64,000 nucleotides of DNA from Shewanella aestuarii (GCF_011765625.1 NZ_CP050313.1:1484501-1548500), one strand, 5' to 3'. Counted from the first letter of the stretch, positions 9,700-18,850 are shown. Program-made: numbers and translations. The notes: generated from the letters alone by a model not told the origin.

Positions 9700-11232
9700 T
9701 TAGAGCAGGGCTGGGATCCCTTGGATCATGCCCACGGCTAACATAGCAGCTAAACAGATAACAAACGCTAGACCAGGAATAATCAGACGGTCTGCCACGC
9801 TTAATGTTTTTGCGCGTTCTTTGTCGCCAATAAGGCCATTGTTATCTAAAAACATGGTTAATGCCCAGGCTAACACTGGGTTAGCCACAAATGATGCAAA
9901 AATACAGATACCAGCAGCTTGGCTGTTTTGAGTATCTTTAACCATTTGCATACCCGCTTCTAATAAAGGTAAAAATACCCCTACTAATAGCGCAATAGAC
10001 ATAACCGGTTGCCAAACTGTGACATCCATTGGGTAGCCAATTACGGCAACAATGATACACAATAATCCAAGTAAAATGGCACCAGCTGGAATTGGGCGTT
10101 TAGCAATAGCAGCAGGGATCATGTAAGTTCCCCAAGACGAAGTGATGTTACCACCACCTACTGCAGTACCGACAATTTGACGAAGTGAACATGTGGTCAT
10201 GGTATCGTCAACATCCATTAGCACTTTTTCAGAACCTTTAGGGTAGTTCAACTCTTGGAAGATACGGTGACCTAAGAAGTCAGGAGACCACATTGCCACG
10301 GCAAGAATCGCGAAAGGCAATGAAGCAATAAAATGTTCAAGATTGGGTAAACCTAACTGCCAACCTTGTTCTGTTGAACCCCACCAATAAACTGGATTCA
10401 AGTTCGGAATACCTGGTTCGGTGACAAACTGTAAATCCAAACCTGCACCAAGCGCAAATGCCAATACAATCGCTGAAATTGAACAAAGCGGAATGGCTAA
10501 CCAGCGCTTACCTACTTTGGCAAGATAGGCATATAAAATAACATTAGCTAACAGAATAAAGAAAGCCACATAGCCTAAGCTATAATCAAGCTGATGCTTA
10601 GTTTGCAGCTCACCAGCCCAAGTGAATAGCGAAGTGATTTGGCTTTTTGCGCCCATAAAGCCTAAGAACACAAGTAGGCCTCCGGCTACCCCGCTGGACG
10701 TGAGGTTTACCAACCTTGACCCTCCTTTAACGTAACTCAGGAGTAAGCCAAATAGACCAAGTAAAATAGCTAAGGCGAGAGGGTGAGCACCGGCTAAAGC
10801 GATGGCACCAATTAATGGGATCATCGGGCCGTGGTTACCGGCTAAATTGGCTCGAGGATTAATAAATCCTGAGCTGATAATACAGAAAAGTAAAGCAGGG
10901 ATGAGCATTTCTACTCGAACAACTTGAATGGCAAATTCAGCGCCTAGGTTAACATGTTCCCAACGCTCAGTTAGGCCAGCGGCCCATGCAGCCATTACCG
11001 CTGAATACATGACGGTAATCCCGATGGTTCCAGCTATGGCGGGTACTAAATCTTCCCATTCAAACCGAAAATCTCTACCTGGTAGGTTTAGGCCCCAACG
11101 TTTAGGTTTCATGATTTTTAATTCATGATCGAGATATTCTTCACGAGTATTGAACTCTGACGCAGGGCGGTGGAGTTCTTTATATGTCAGCTCTGAGGCT
11201 TCCATATCATTGTTTTTAGTGGTTTCTGACAT
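9700..11232 (-). CDS. DUF3360-type multispanning membrane protein, probable permease
   Basis: The 510-residue protein has a soluble N-terminus of about 70 residues followed by roughly 12 hydrophobic segments spread to the C-terminus, as in xanthine/uracil (NCS2) or SulP-like permeases. Features include GTIGITVMYSAVMAAWAAGL, the polar-interrupted NPRANLAGNHGPMIPLIGAIALAGAHPLA, and GTAVGGGNITSSWGTYMIPAAIA. I believe it belongs to family DUF3360, known mainly from Vibrio and Shewanella, whose substrate I do not know. It lies upstream of pflB on the same strand, has its own terminator, and carries the same PdhR-type operator as pflB. A role in moving pyruvate, formate or another central metabolite is inference. 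Confidence 0.65.
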   Translation of the reverse strand: MSETTKNNDMEASELTYKELHRPASEFNTREEYLDHELKIMKPKRWGLNLPGRDFRFEWEDLVPAIAGTIGITVMYSAVMAAWAAGLTERWEHVNLGAEFAIQVVRVEMLIPALLFCIISSGFINPRANLAGNHGPMIPLIGAIALAGAHPLALAILLGLFGLLLSYVKGGSRLVNLTSSGVAGGLLVFLGFMGAKSQITSLFTWAGELQTKHQLDYSLGYVAFFILLANVILYAYLAKVGKRWLAIPLCSISAIVLAFALGAGLDLQFVTEPGIPNLNPVYWWGSTEQGWQLGLPNLEHFIASLPFAILAVAMWSPDFLGHRIFQELNYPKGSEKVLMDVDDTMTTCSLRQIVGTAVGGGNITSSWGTYMIPAAIAKRPIPAGAILLGLLCIIVAVIGYPMDVTVWQPVMSIALLVGVFLPLLEAGMQMVKDTQNSQAAGICIFASFVANPVLAWALTMFLDNNGLIGDKERAKTLSVADRLIIPGLAFVICLAAMLAVGMIQGIPALL

Positions 11233-11428
11233 AATTTCTCATTCTCCGAGAAGAACTTAATTGCTCAAATATTTGATAATGGCTTCAACTGAATTTGTTA
11301 AGTTAATCAAATTATGTGCCATGAAATAACGTCATCAAAATTCGAAAAACCTGTCCGATACACCATGATGAAAATGTCATTTTGAGGTATCTAGTAAAGC
11401 CCTTTTTTCTAACTAAAACCTTGTCAAT

Positions 11429-11443
11429 ATTGGTAAGACCAAT
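11429..11443. promoter_or_regulatory. PdhR-type operator upstream of the DUF3360 gene
   Basis: ATTGGTAAGACCAAT, identical to the site at 9379, lies 197 bases upstream of the permease ATG. The five bases that follow (TTACC) are also identical, and an ACTGGTCTGAC half-site follows 42 bases away, compared with 40 bases at pflB. Confidence 0.75.
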
Positions 11444-12002
11444 TTACCTCATAAATATTAACATAACAAAACTGGTCTGACATTAAGTATCAATAATCTT
11501 GAAACTACTGATTTAATGATTTGCGACTTAGTTAACAGTTTGTAGTTATGTGTTTTAGTTGTTCCTACATTAGGCATATAAATTGCGTTTTGCAAATCGG
11601 CCTCATAGCACTGTGATAAGTTATCGAGTCGCCTTGTTAGCGCTTTTTAGACGTTATGCTCAATTTGCCTAATTGGTAGTTTGTTGTAGTTCTCAATTTG
11701 CCTGATTTTGTTGCTTAGACCACGTTTCTTTGCTTGATAGGTGATGCGAATAAATACGAACAACTTATTGTTGTGGCTTGTTTATTTTCTTACTGTTGAA
11801 TCGCTTTGGGTCATCACGGTGACTTATAGCTTAGGCAAAAATCAATTTCTTGCCGTCCATTTCATCATCCTTATCTTTGGCTGTGACTGGCTTTCAGTCT
11901 TAGTCGTTTTTTATGTCTGCCTACTTTAATTTTATAGTCAATTAAAACATTACCTTAGCTGTAAATTCTCTGCGTAGCATTTCTATAACACTATTTTTGT
12001 TT

Positions 12003-12038
12003 ATCAATATTATTGATGCTTTGATTCAATATTATCAA
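12003..12038. promoter_or_regulatory. Paired inverted repeats upstream of focA
   Basis: ATCAATATTATTGAT (12003-12017) is a near-perfect palindrome, and TTGATTCAATATTATCAA (12021-12038) has TTGAT/ATCAA arms eight bases apart. The arms resemble FNR half-sites, but the spacing is not the four bases that FNR needs. They lie about 130-165 bases before the focA ATG. Possible regulator sites; identity unknown. Confidence 0.3.
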
Positions 12039-12166
12039 ATTTTATTTTGGTGAGGTTGAGGTTAATTTAGTGGCAATCAAAAGTTAGCAATTCAGCCTAT
12101 AGGTATTGGAGAACAAGATGTTATTAAGCAGTATTGATTCATTTTTTAGTCATAAGGAGTCTAGCG

Positions 12167-13753
12167 ATGAACTCCATATTGTCTAATCCAAGGGTTAAGG
12201 GACAACAAAATACCGCTTCTGAATTAGGTACCGAATATGAATCTATAGCCAACAAGCAAATACCTAATGAAGCACAATTGAGTAAGGCTCAAATTACTAC
12301 TGTACCAACAATATCCATGTACCAACAGGCTGAGAAGTATGGTGTAGCAAAAGTTAATAAATCAACTTGGCAGTCTTTGGGCTTAGCGACCTTTGCCGGC
12401 GCATTTATCGCACTAGCCTTTGTGTTTTATATCACTGTTACGACTGGGGCAACTGGCTCTTGGGGGCTAGTAAGATTTGTTGGTGGATTGGCTTTCAGCT
12501 TGGGATTAACACTGGTTGTTGTTTGTGGTGGTGAGTTATTTACTAGCACTGTGTTAAGTACGATTGCCTGGGCGCAAAAGTTAGTTAGCACAAAAAAGCT
12601 AATGCAATGCTGGGGACGAGTTTATCTAGGTAACTTACTGGGTGCCTTGCTGATGCTGGTGCTTATTATGTCTGCCCGCTTGTATGAGCTCGATGGTGGC
12701 GCTTGGGGGGCTAATGCTCTCAATATTGCTTTACACAAACTACACCATAGTTGGGGGCAGGCTTTTGCATTAGGCGTGCTATGTAACATGCTGGTTTGCT
12801 TGGGTATTTGGATGACATTTTCCAGCAAAGACATACTGACAAAGTCTGTGTTGATCATGCTGCCTGTTGCTATGTTTGTTAGCAGTGGCTTTGAGCATAG
12901 TATTGCTAATTTATTTATGGTGCCACTGGGCATTTTAATTAGTCATTTTGCGTCTGTAGAATTTTTTGAATTGGCAGGTTTGAGTACTTCCCAATTAGCA
13001 GACTTAACCCTAAGCCGCTTTATTTTCAATAATCTTATCCCTGTCACACTAGGCAATATAGTCGGTGGTGGCATTGTTGTTGGGCTTGGCTATTGGGCTA
13101 TTGAGAGTAAATCAAATAGCAATAGCAAGCTACATATCACAACACCCGTATTGGCAGAGTGTCTGTCGCCCCTAGCTGACCCCATCAATTTTAAACACAC
13201 CATTTTATCTAACGATATTCAATCATCTGAAGTACCATTTGGAGAAACCACCATGCCTAAAACAATCAAGAAACTAACTGTTAATCAAGTTATGGATATG
13301 AGCCCTTTTTCTTTATCTCCCGAGTTATCTGTTTATGAAGGTCTTAAGCGTTTATCAGACGCAGGTGAGCGCGGTGCGCCAGTCTTGAACAGCCAACAGC
13401 AGTTGTTAGGATTTATATCGCAACAAGATTTACTTCGTAGTCTGTGGTCAGAGGAATATATGCGTGGAATTTCATATAAAGTCGCTGATTTAATGCAAAA
13501 GCAAGTGCTAACTGTTGCGCCTAATGATTCAATTGCAGATTTAATTGAGCTGATGGTGGTGGATAGAAATAAATTGTTCCCAGTTAGCGATATGGGCGTG
13601 TTAACCGGAAATTCTTTTGTGAGCTATGAAGAGCGATTACGCCATGCATATGCCAATAAACCAAGTAGTTTTCCAGTGTTAGAAGAAGGGAAGTTGGTAG
13701 GGGTGATTACCCGCGAAGACATTGCAGCAAAAGTTTCTGCTGTTTATGCTTAA
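12167..13753 (+). CDS. focA: FocA-type formate channel with C-terminal CBS domains
   Basis: FocA channels move formate across the inner membrane and normally have about 285 residues. This protein has 528. The ATG at 12167 has AAGGAG at 12154-12159, better than a TTG at 12134. An N-terminal extension of about 70 residues precedes the FNT channel (about 70-330), which contains the signature LCNMLVCLGIWM and MFVSSGFEHSIANLFM, including the gating-region His. A linker of about 40 residues leads to a CBS pair (about 370-528), a module that usually binds adenosyl ligands such as AMP or ATP. It diverges from the permease gene and neighbours pflBA. An internal ribosome site could produce the CBS part separately. 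Confidence 0.85.
   Translation: MNSILSNPRVKGQQNTASELGTEYESIANKQIPNEAQLSKAQITTVPTISMYQQAEKYGVAKVNKSTWQSLGLATFAGAFIALAFVFYITVTTGATGSWGLVRFVGGLAFSLGLTLVVVCGGELFTSTVLSTIAWAQKLVSTKKLMQCWGRVYLGNLLGALLMLVLIMSARLYELDGGAWGANALNIALHKLHHSWGQAFALGVLCNMLVCLGIWMTFSSKDILTKSVLIMLPVAMFVSSGFEHSIANLFMVPLGILISHFASVEFFELAGLSTSQLADLTLSRFIFNNLIPVTLGNIVGGGIVVGLGYWAIESKSNSNSKLHITTPVLAECLSPLADPINFKHTILSNDIQSSEVPFGETTMPKTIKKLTVNQVMDMSPFSLSPELSVYEGLKRLSDAGERGAPVLNSQQQLLGFISQQDLLRSLWSEEYMRGISYKVADLMQKQVLTVAPNDSIADLIELMVVDRNKLFPVSDMGVLTGNSFVSYEERLRHAYANKPSSFPVLEEGKLVGVITREDIAAKVSAVYA
13241..13255 (+). promoter_or_regulatory. Possible internal ribosome site and start for the CBS module
   Basis: GGAG at 13241-13244 precedes an in-frame ATG at 13253 by eight bases, exactly at the linker between channel and CBS domains. 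Translation from here would give a free 166-residue protein starting MPKTIKKLTVNQVMDMSP, which reads like the natural start of a stand-alone CBS protein. Confidence 0.4.
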
Positions 13754-13771
13754 TTAATTTGTTCATCGCTA

Positions 13772-13796
13772 GGAATGGGGCATAGCCCCATTTTCC
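13772..13796 (+). terminator. Probable focA terminator
   Basis: AATGGGGC (13774-13781) pairs with GCCCCATT (13785-13792) around an ATA loop, followed by only a short TTTT. It lies 21 bases after the focA stop. Confidence 0.6.
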
Positions 13797-13854
13797 TATT
13801 ATAATAGTGATAATGAATAACCCTCATAAAGCCATTTATTGTGCGTACAACAGT

Positions 13855-14766
13855 TTAAATATACTTATTGCGTTGGCGTTGTTTACTCATTCTTCTCGCT
13901 TCTGTGATAACACAATCTCTTAATGGGTTTTCACCTGAATCACAGCGCCACACAAATGATAGGTGCCGCTGCATATTTAATTGCGGGGTTGGCAAAATGA
14001 TTAGCTCACCTGCTGCCACATCTTGTTCCACATCTAAAAATGGTAAGCTGCTGAGATAAGGTCCGTTTTTTACCAGAGCCTTTAATAAAGACACATGCTC
14101 GTATTCTTTCCATACGTTAAGTTTACCTATCACACCATGGATTGCACCTTCAAAAATACGTCGAGTCCCTGCACCTTGCTCGCGTAATACCCACTTCGCT
14201 TGTTCTAATTGAGATAGGCTTGTGCTGTCATAACGAGCATAAGGATGATGAGGCGAAGCAATTACAACTAAATGATCATCTAACCAAGTCTCTTGATGCA
14301 GCCGACTATCATCGTTACGTCCTTCAATAATGCCAAAGTCATATTCATAATTTAACAGACCATCAATGACATTTTCGGTATTTTCAACTGTGAGATCGAT
14401 CCTAAGTTCAGGAAAATCGGTATCAATTTTACTGATTAGCTGGGGTAATAGATGCTCTGCAGCTGTTTGGCTTGAGCATAAGCGGAAAATACCACTTATA
14501 AGATGTTGATCATGCAGACCTAATTCAATTTGTTGGGCATTTTGAAGTAGTACTCTTGCTTTAGGGCGTAACCAATTGCCCCAATGACTTAAGGTAAGCC
14601 GATTTCCCTGACGAATGAATAATGGCCGATCGAGAATGTTCTCTAATTGGCCGAGTGACATACTGACGGCTGATTGAGTCATTGAAAGTTTACGTGCTGC
14701 AGCGCTTACACTTTCTAAGCTGGCTACCGCATCAAATACCATTATCTGTTTGAGGGAATATTTCAT
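13855..14766 (-). CDS. LysR-family transcriptional regulator
   Basis: At 303 residues it has the usual LysR length. The N-terminal winged helix-turn-helix spans about 1-65 (LKQIMVFDAVASLESVSAAARKL, then MTQSAVSMSLGQLENIL). The effector-binding domain, of the CbbR/YeiE type, follows with FDFGIIEG-like text (YDFGIIEGRNDD) and WVLREQGAGTRRIFE. AAGGA precedes the ATG. It is convergent with focA and separate from cysK, so its target is not obvious: LysR proteins usually control a divergent gene, but here the facing region ends at the cysK terminator. Control of focA or cysK is possible but unproven. Confidence 0.85.
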   Translation of the reverse strand: MKYSLKQIMVFDAVASLESVSAAARKLSMTQSAVSMSLGQLENILDRPLFIRQGNRLTLSHWGNWLRPKARVLLQNAQQIELGLHDQHLISGIFRLCSSQTAAEHLLPQLISKIDTDFPELRIDLTVENTENVIDGLLNYEYDFGIIEGRNDDSRLHQETWLDDHLVVIASPHHPYARYDSTSLSQLEQAKWVLREQGAGTRRIFEGAIHGVIGKLNVWKEYEHVSLLKALVKNGPYLSSLPFLDVEQDVAAGELIILPTPQLNMQRHLSFVWRCDSGENPLRDCVITEARRMSKQRQRNKYI

Positions 14767-15100
14767 AGCTGTGATTGGTTCCTTATAGCGGATATGGGAT
14801 TGGAACCTATCAAATTAATTGATGGTTGCTAACGAGGATTTTATGGGGTGTTAATTATTCAAACAAGTAACTTGCTGATTTAAATATTAGAATCTAGATC
14901 CTGTTCACTCTTTTAAGAATGTTGACCGTTTTAACCCGTTAATGTTCGAGTATATCTGGCCTTATTTTTTACTAGCGAAAAGTGGGCTTGAATTCTAATC
15001 CTGAGGTTCATCGAGAGAGTTAAGTAAATTAAATTGATATAAGCATATGAAAAATAATGATTATAATAATTTTTAGGAAATTTGTAGCGAATTTAGTGCA
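14767..15100. other. Gene-free region between lysR and cysK
   Basis: AT-rich, without a supported open frame. It must hold the lysR promoter. Nothing further was recognised. Confidence 0.5.
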
Positions 15101-15128
15101 ATAAAAAGCCCAGCTAATAAGCTGGGCT
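15101..15128 (-). terminator. Intrinsic terminator of cysK
   Basis: AGCCCAGCT (15107-15115) pairs with AGCTGGGCT (15120-15128) around a four-base loop. On the minus strand a T-rich tail (complement of ATAAAAA) follows. It starts 19 bases after the cysK stop. Confidence 0.85.
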
Positions 15129-15146
15129 AATTGAATTAAACTTGTT

Positions 15147-16109
15147 TTATTGCACGTTTTCGCTGTCGCCAAATTCGCCCGCAAATAAAACTGATGATAA
15201 GTAGCGTTCTGCAGCAGAAGGTAACACTACCACAATTGTCTTATCAGCAAACTCTGGTAATGCAGCAATACGGTTGGCTGCAACAACGGCTGCACCTGAA
15301 GAAATACCGACTAAAATACCTTCTTCTTTCATCAAACGGCGAGCCATTTCAATGGCATCTTCATTGCTAACGGCTTCAACACGGTCAACGAGTGATAAAT
15401 CGAGGTTCTCAGGGATAAAGCCTGCGCCAATACCTTGAATTTTGTGTGGACCAGGTTGAATTGGCAATCCTGCTTTTGCTTGTGCAATAACTGGCGAGTC
15501 AACAGGCTCAACTGCAACTGAAACTACTTGTTTACCTTGTGCTTTTAAGAAGCGGCTTGTACCGGTAATTGTGCCACCAGTACCGACACCAGCAACAAAT
15601 ACATCAACGGCACCGTCAGTGTCATTCCAAATTTCTGGCCCTGTGGTTTTCTCATGAATCTCAGGGTTAGCAGGGTTGCTAAATTGGCCCAATACTAAAT
15701 ATTTTTCTGGGGCGGATTGACGAATTTCTTCAGCTTTATCAATCGCGCCTTTCATACCTTTTGCGCCTTCAGTTAATACTAAATTAGCACCTAAAGCTTT
15801 AAGTAATTTACGACGCTCAAGGCTCATGGTGTTAGGCATAGTTAAGGTGAGCTTATAACCACGAGCTGCAGCCACATAAGCAAGGGCAATACCTGTGTTG
15901 CCTGAAGTTGGTTCTACTAACTCAACATCTTTAGTGAGTAAGCCTTTTTTCTCGGCATCCCATATCATGTTGGCACCGATACGACATTTAACGCTAAAAC
16001 TTGGGTTACGAGCTTCAACTTTTGCTAACACATTACCATTGCTCACTCGGTTTAAACGAACTAGTGGAGTATTACCTAAAGTATATGAATTATCTTCGAA
16101 AATTTTGCT
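15147..16109 (-). CDS. cysK: Cysteine synthase A (O-acetylserine sulfhydrylase)
   Basis: CysK makes cysteine from O-acetylserine and sulfide with PLP. The ATG at 16109 (320 aa) is chosen because AAGGAG lies nine bases upstream; an in-frame start at 16157 has no such support. The N-terminus [20 protein letters not shown] is typical. The PLP lysine is in [16 protein letters not shown], the substrate loop is [13 protein letters not shown], and the phosphate-binding glycine loop is [13 protein letters not shown]. Its partner CysE (serine acetyltransferase) is encoded at 56.7 kb and the sulfate transporter CysZ at 21.5 kb. Confidence 0.96.
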   Translation of the reverse strand, partial: SKIFEDNSYTLGNTPLVRLNRVSNGNVLAKVEARNPSFSVKCRIGANMIWDAEKKGLLTKDVELVEPTSGNTGIALAYVAAARGYKLTLTMPNTMSLERRKLLKALGANLVLTEGAKGMKGAIDKAEEIRQSAPEKYLVLGQFSNPANPEIHEKTTGPEIWNDTDGAVDVFVAGVGTGGTITGTSRFLKAQGKQVVSVAVEPVDSPVIAQAKAGLPIQPGPHKIQGIGAGFIPENLDLSLVDRVEAVSNEDAIEMARRLMKEEGILVGISSGAAVVAANRIAALPEFADKTIVVVLPSAAERYLSSVLFAGEFGDSENVQ

Positions 16110-16457
16110 CATGGGTTGTTTGCTCCTTTTTATGCATTGTCTAATCATAATCCCCAACTGAGAATTTAGAAGTGAAAATTTGTTATTCTTTATTCCATTT
16201 GGTTATTAAAAAATATTCTATTATTCTAAACAGGCTTTCTTACAGTTGTTTTTTTGAGCGAATAGTTTAGCGCAAGCGATTGATGGTCTGACCATAGAGA
16301 TAAAACTGATTTAGTATTAAGAGTATTATTGATAACGAATTACCATATTCACATTATCAAGCGGTTAATTCTAATGTTTTATAGCAAGTTAATAATGCAG
16401 ACTATCATGCTAGCAAGATCATGAGTTAACTCAAACTCTCAACAATGGCAGATTATT
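16110..16457. other. Divergent promoter region of cysK and the FabH-like gene
   Basis: This 348-base AT-rich region must carry promoters for both genes. It contains repeated TATTCT words at 16183-16225 on the cysK side, in a position where CysB would bind, but CysB sites are too degenerate to call by eye. Confidence 0.4.
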
Positions 16458-17579
16458 ATGAAAAACGTGGTTATTTCAGGTAGCGGTTTATTTATTCCTC
16501 CATATTCAGTCTCTAATCAAGAGTTAGTTGAAAGCTATAACAGCTATGTTGACTTACACAATCAATTAAACAGTGCTCAAATTGATAAACAAGAAGTTGA
16601 GCCATTAGCTTACTCATCATCGGAATTTATTGAGAAGGCTTCTGGGATCAAAAATCGTTATGTCATGGTTAAAGAAGGTATTTTAGACCCTAATATCATG
16701 ATGCCTCTCATTGCCGATCAAGCGTCTGAAGAAGTATCAATGCAAGCCAGTATGGGGATTGCCGCAGCGAAAGATGCCTTGGTTCAAGCTCAAGTCAATG
16801 CTGAGGATATCGACTTAGTGATTGTCGCGTGTGCTTATACTCAACGTGCTTATCCAGCGATAGCAATTGAAATACAACAAGCATTAGGCACTAAAGGATT
16901 TGCTTATGATATGTTGGTGGCGTGTTCTTCTGCTACTTTTGCCATTGTTAATGCCATTAATGCCATTGAAGGTGGTAGCGCTAATCGTGTGTTGGTGATT
17001 AATCCAGAGCTAACTTCACCGCAAAGTAACTTTAAAGACAGAGACAGCCATTTTATTTTTGGTGATGTCGCTACAGCACTTGTGCTAGAACGCCGAGAGT
17101 TAGCTCAATCTGAGCATGCCTTTAATATTCTTTCTACACGCTGTGTCACCCAATATTCAAATAATATTCGCAGTAATTTTGGTTTTGTTAATCGTTGTGA
17201 TCCAGAAAAAGCCAATACGGCTGATAAGTTATTTCATCAGCAGGGGCGTAAAGTGTTTAAAGAATTACTACCAATGATTTATCAGCATTTAGATGAGCAA
17301 TTTAATGATGAGCAAATTAAACCGCAAGAATTTAAGCGCTTATGGTTACATCAGGCTAATATTAATATGAATATGTTTGTGGTTAAAAAACTGCTGGGTG
17401 ATGATGTTGACGCTTTAACTGCGCCAGTTGTGCTAGATGAGTTTGCAAATACTGCTTCGGCAGGTTCTATTATTGCGTTTCATCAATTTAACCATGACTT
17501 TAAAACAGGTGATCTTGGTCTATTATGTTCTTTTGGGGCGGGTTACTCTATTGGCAGTATAGTGCTAGAAAAGTGCTAA
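16458..17579 (+). CDS. Beta-ketoacyl-ACP synthase III-like condensing enzyme
   Basis: A thiolase-fold protein of the FabH class, which condenses an acyl-CoA starter with malonyl-ACP. The catalytic triad is complete: Cys156 in LVACSSATF, His298 in LWLHQANINM and Asn331 in EFANTASAGS. At 373 residues it is longer than FabH (about 317), with extra sequence near the N-terminus (about 25-60), as in the FabH paralogues of Shewanella and Vibrio rather than the main fab-cluster enzyme. The C-terminus GLLCSFGAGYSIGSIVLEK is typical. Twenty bases downstream lies a diguanylate cyclase response regulator, probably in the same transcript. The substrate is unknown. Confidence 0.85.
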   Translation: MKNVVISGSGLFIPPYSVSNQELVESYNSYVDLHNQLNSAQIDKQEVEPLAYSSSEFIEKASGIKNRYVMVKEGILDPNIMMPLIADQASEEVSMQASMGIAAAKDALVQAQVNAEDIDLVIVACAYTQRAYPAIAIEIQQALGTKGFAYDMLVACSSATFAIVNAINAIEGGSANRVLVINPELTSPQSNFKDRDSHFIFGDVATALVLERRELAQSEHAFNILSTRCVTQYSNNIRSNFGFVNRCDPEKANTADKLFHQQGRKVFKELLPMIYQHLDEQFNDEQIKPQEFKRLWLHQANINMNMFVVKKLLGDDVDALTAPVVLDEFANTASAGSIIAFHQFNHDFKTGDLGLLCSFGAGYSIGSIVLEKC

Positions 17580-17599
17580 ATATTTTCAGGTGGGCATAA

Positions 17600-18829
17600 T
17601 TGAGAATTCTGATTGTTGAAGACAGTAAAGTCGTATCAAAAATTCTTCACCATTTAATAAAAAACGAGTTAGGGTGCGAAATTGATGTTGCACCTAGCTT
17701 AGCTGATGCTGTTGTACTACTTGATAAGCATCAATATTTTATTGTTGTGGCAGATCTCAATCTGCCCGATGCGCCTAATGGTGAAATCGTTAAGTTAGTG
17801 CTTTCAACGTACAACACGACTTGTATTGTACTAACTGGCAATCTTGATGCTTTGCAGCGTAAAGAGCTGCTTAAATTAGGTATTGCAGATTACATCATTA
17901 AAGAGAATCGTTTTAGCTATCATTATGTGGTTAAGTTGATTGATCGACTACACCGCAATCAGCAAGTCAAAGTTTTAGTGGCGGATGATTCAACCGTTAG
18001 TAGAAAGTTTATCAAGGCACTGCTTGAACAGCATTTGTTTCAAGTTTTGGAGGCAAATGATGGTGCAGAAGCGCTAGCTGTTCTTGAAAAACAAAAAGAT
18101 ATTCAATTGCTTATTACTGACTACAATATGCCAAATGTGGACGGTTTTGAGCTTATTTTAAAAGTGCGAGAGCGTTTTAATCGTGAAGATTTGGCTATCA
18201 TTGGTTTATCAAACGATAACGATGAAAGTTTATCTGCGCGCTTCATCAAAAATGGGGCCAATGATTTTTTACAGAAACCTTTTGTGCACGAAGAGTTTCA
18301 CTGTCGAGTATTAAATACCCTTGATTCGTTAGACATGATCCGTAGTTTATGGGAAAAAGCCAATCGGGACTTTTTAACTAACGCCTTCACCCGTCGTTAT
18401 TTTTTTAATAAGCATCAAGATGAGCATAAAGAAGCTAATCCATTTTCAATTGCCCTTATTGATATCGATTTTTTCAAAAAAGTGAATGATACCCATGGTC
18501 ATGATGTTGGTGATCAAGTATTGGTTGAATTTGCCCGCCGACTAAATACCGCGTTTGGGCAACATTTTACTGTGGCAAGATTTGGCGGAGAAGAGTTTGT
18601 CGTAGCCTTTAAAGGTTTAGACAGTCAAAAAGCCCGTACCATTATGGATAAGTTTAGAGCTCAATCAGAAGCTAAGCCGGTTCAAACTAGCTGTGGTGAA
18701 CTCTATGTTACTTTTAGTTGCGGGGTGGCAACATTAAACCAAAATATTGACCATTTGTTACAGCGAGCTGATGATTTACTTTATAAAGCCAAACAAGCTG
18801 GGCGCAACCAAGTGATCAGTGAAGCGTAA
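17600..18829 (+). CDS. Two-receiver response regulator with GGDEF output (PleD-like)
   Basis: The order is REC (1-120), REC (about 125-245), GGDEF (about 255-409), so phosphorylation should control synthesis of cyclic di-GMP. REC1 keeps its acidic pocket (VEDSK), phospho-acceptor Asp in VVADLNLPD and Lys in YIIKEN. REC2 keeps VADDS, LLITDYNMPNVDG and LQKPF. The cyclase motif is intact as RFGGEEFVV. I see no RxxD inhibitory site five residues before it, so product inhibition may be weak. The start is TTG, supported by AGGTGGG upstream. No partner histidine kinase is nearby. It probably shares a transcript with the FabH-like gene. Confidence 0.9.
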   Translation: MRILIVEDSKVVSKILHHLIKNELGCEIDVAPSLADAVVLLDKHQYFIVVADLNLPDAPNGEIVKLVLSTYNTTCIVLTGNLDALQRKELLKLGIADYIIKENRFSYHYVVKLIDRLHRNQQVKVLVADDSTVSRKFIKALLEQHLFQVLEANDGAEALAVLEKQKDIQLLITDYNMPNVDGFELILKVRERFNREDLAIIGLSNDNDESLSARFIKNGANDFLQKPFVHEEFHCRVLNTLDSLDMIRSLWEKANRDFLTNAFTRRYFFNKHQDEHKEANPFSIALIDIDFFKKVNDTHGHDVGDQVLVEFARRLNTAFGQHFTVARFGGEEFVVAFKGLDSQKARTIMDKFRAQSEAKPVQTSCGELYVTFSCGVATLNQNIDHLLQRADDLLYKAKQAGRNQVISEA

Positions 18830-18850
18830 AATAATAGAATATACCCTATT

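Larger units (their letters stand above)
11233..12166. other. Divergent intergenic region, about 0.93 kb
   Basis: This is the longest gene-free stretch, between the DUF3360 gene (-) and focA (+). It holds the PdhR-type site at 11429-11443, a second ACTGGT half-site at 11471-11476, and near focA two AT-rich inverted repeats (12003-12017 and 12021-12038). A 62-codon hydrophobic frame at 11741-11929 has no convincing ribosome site and was not accepted. Confidence 0.5.

Noticed and set aside
11741..11929. Plus-strand 62-codon hydrophobic open frame between the permease gene and focA
   Set aside because: AGG lies too close to the start for a normal ribosome site and the T-rich composition alone explains the hydrophobic residues. 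It could be revisited with expression data.
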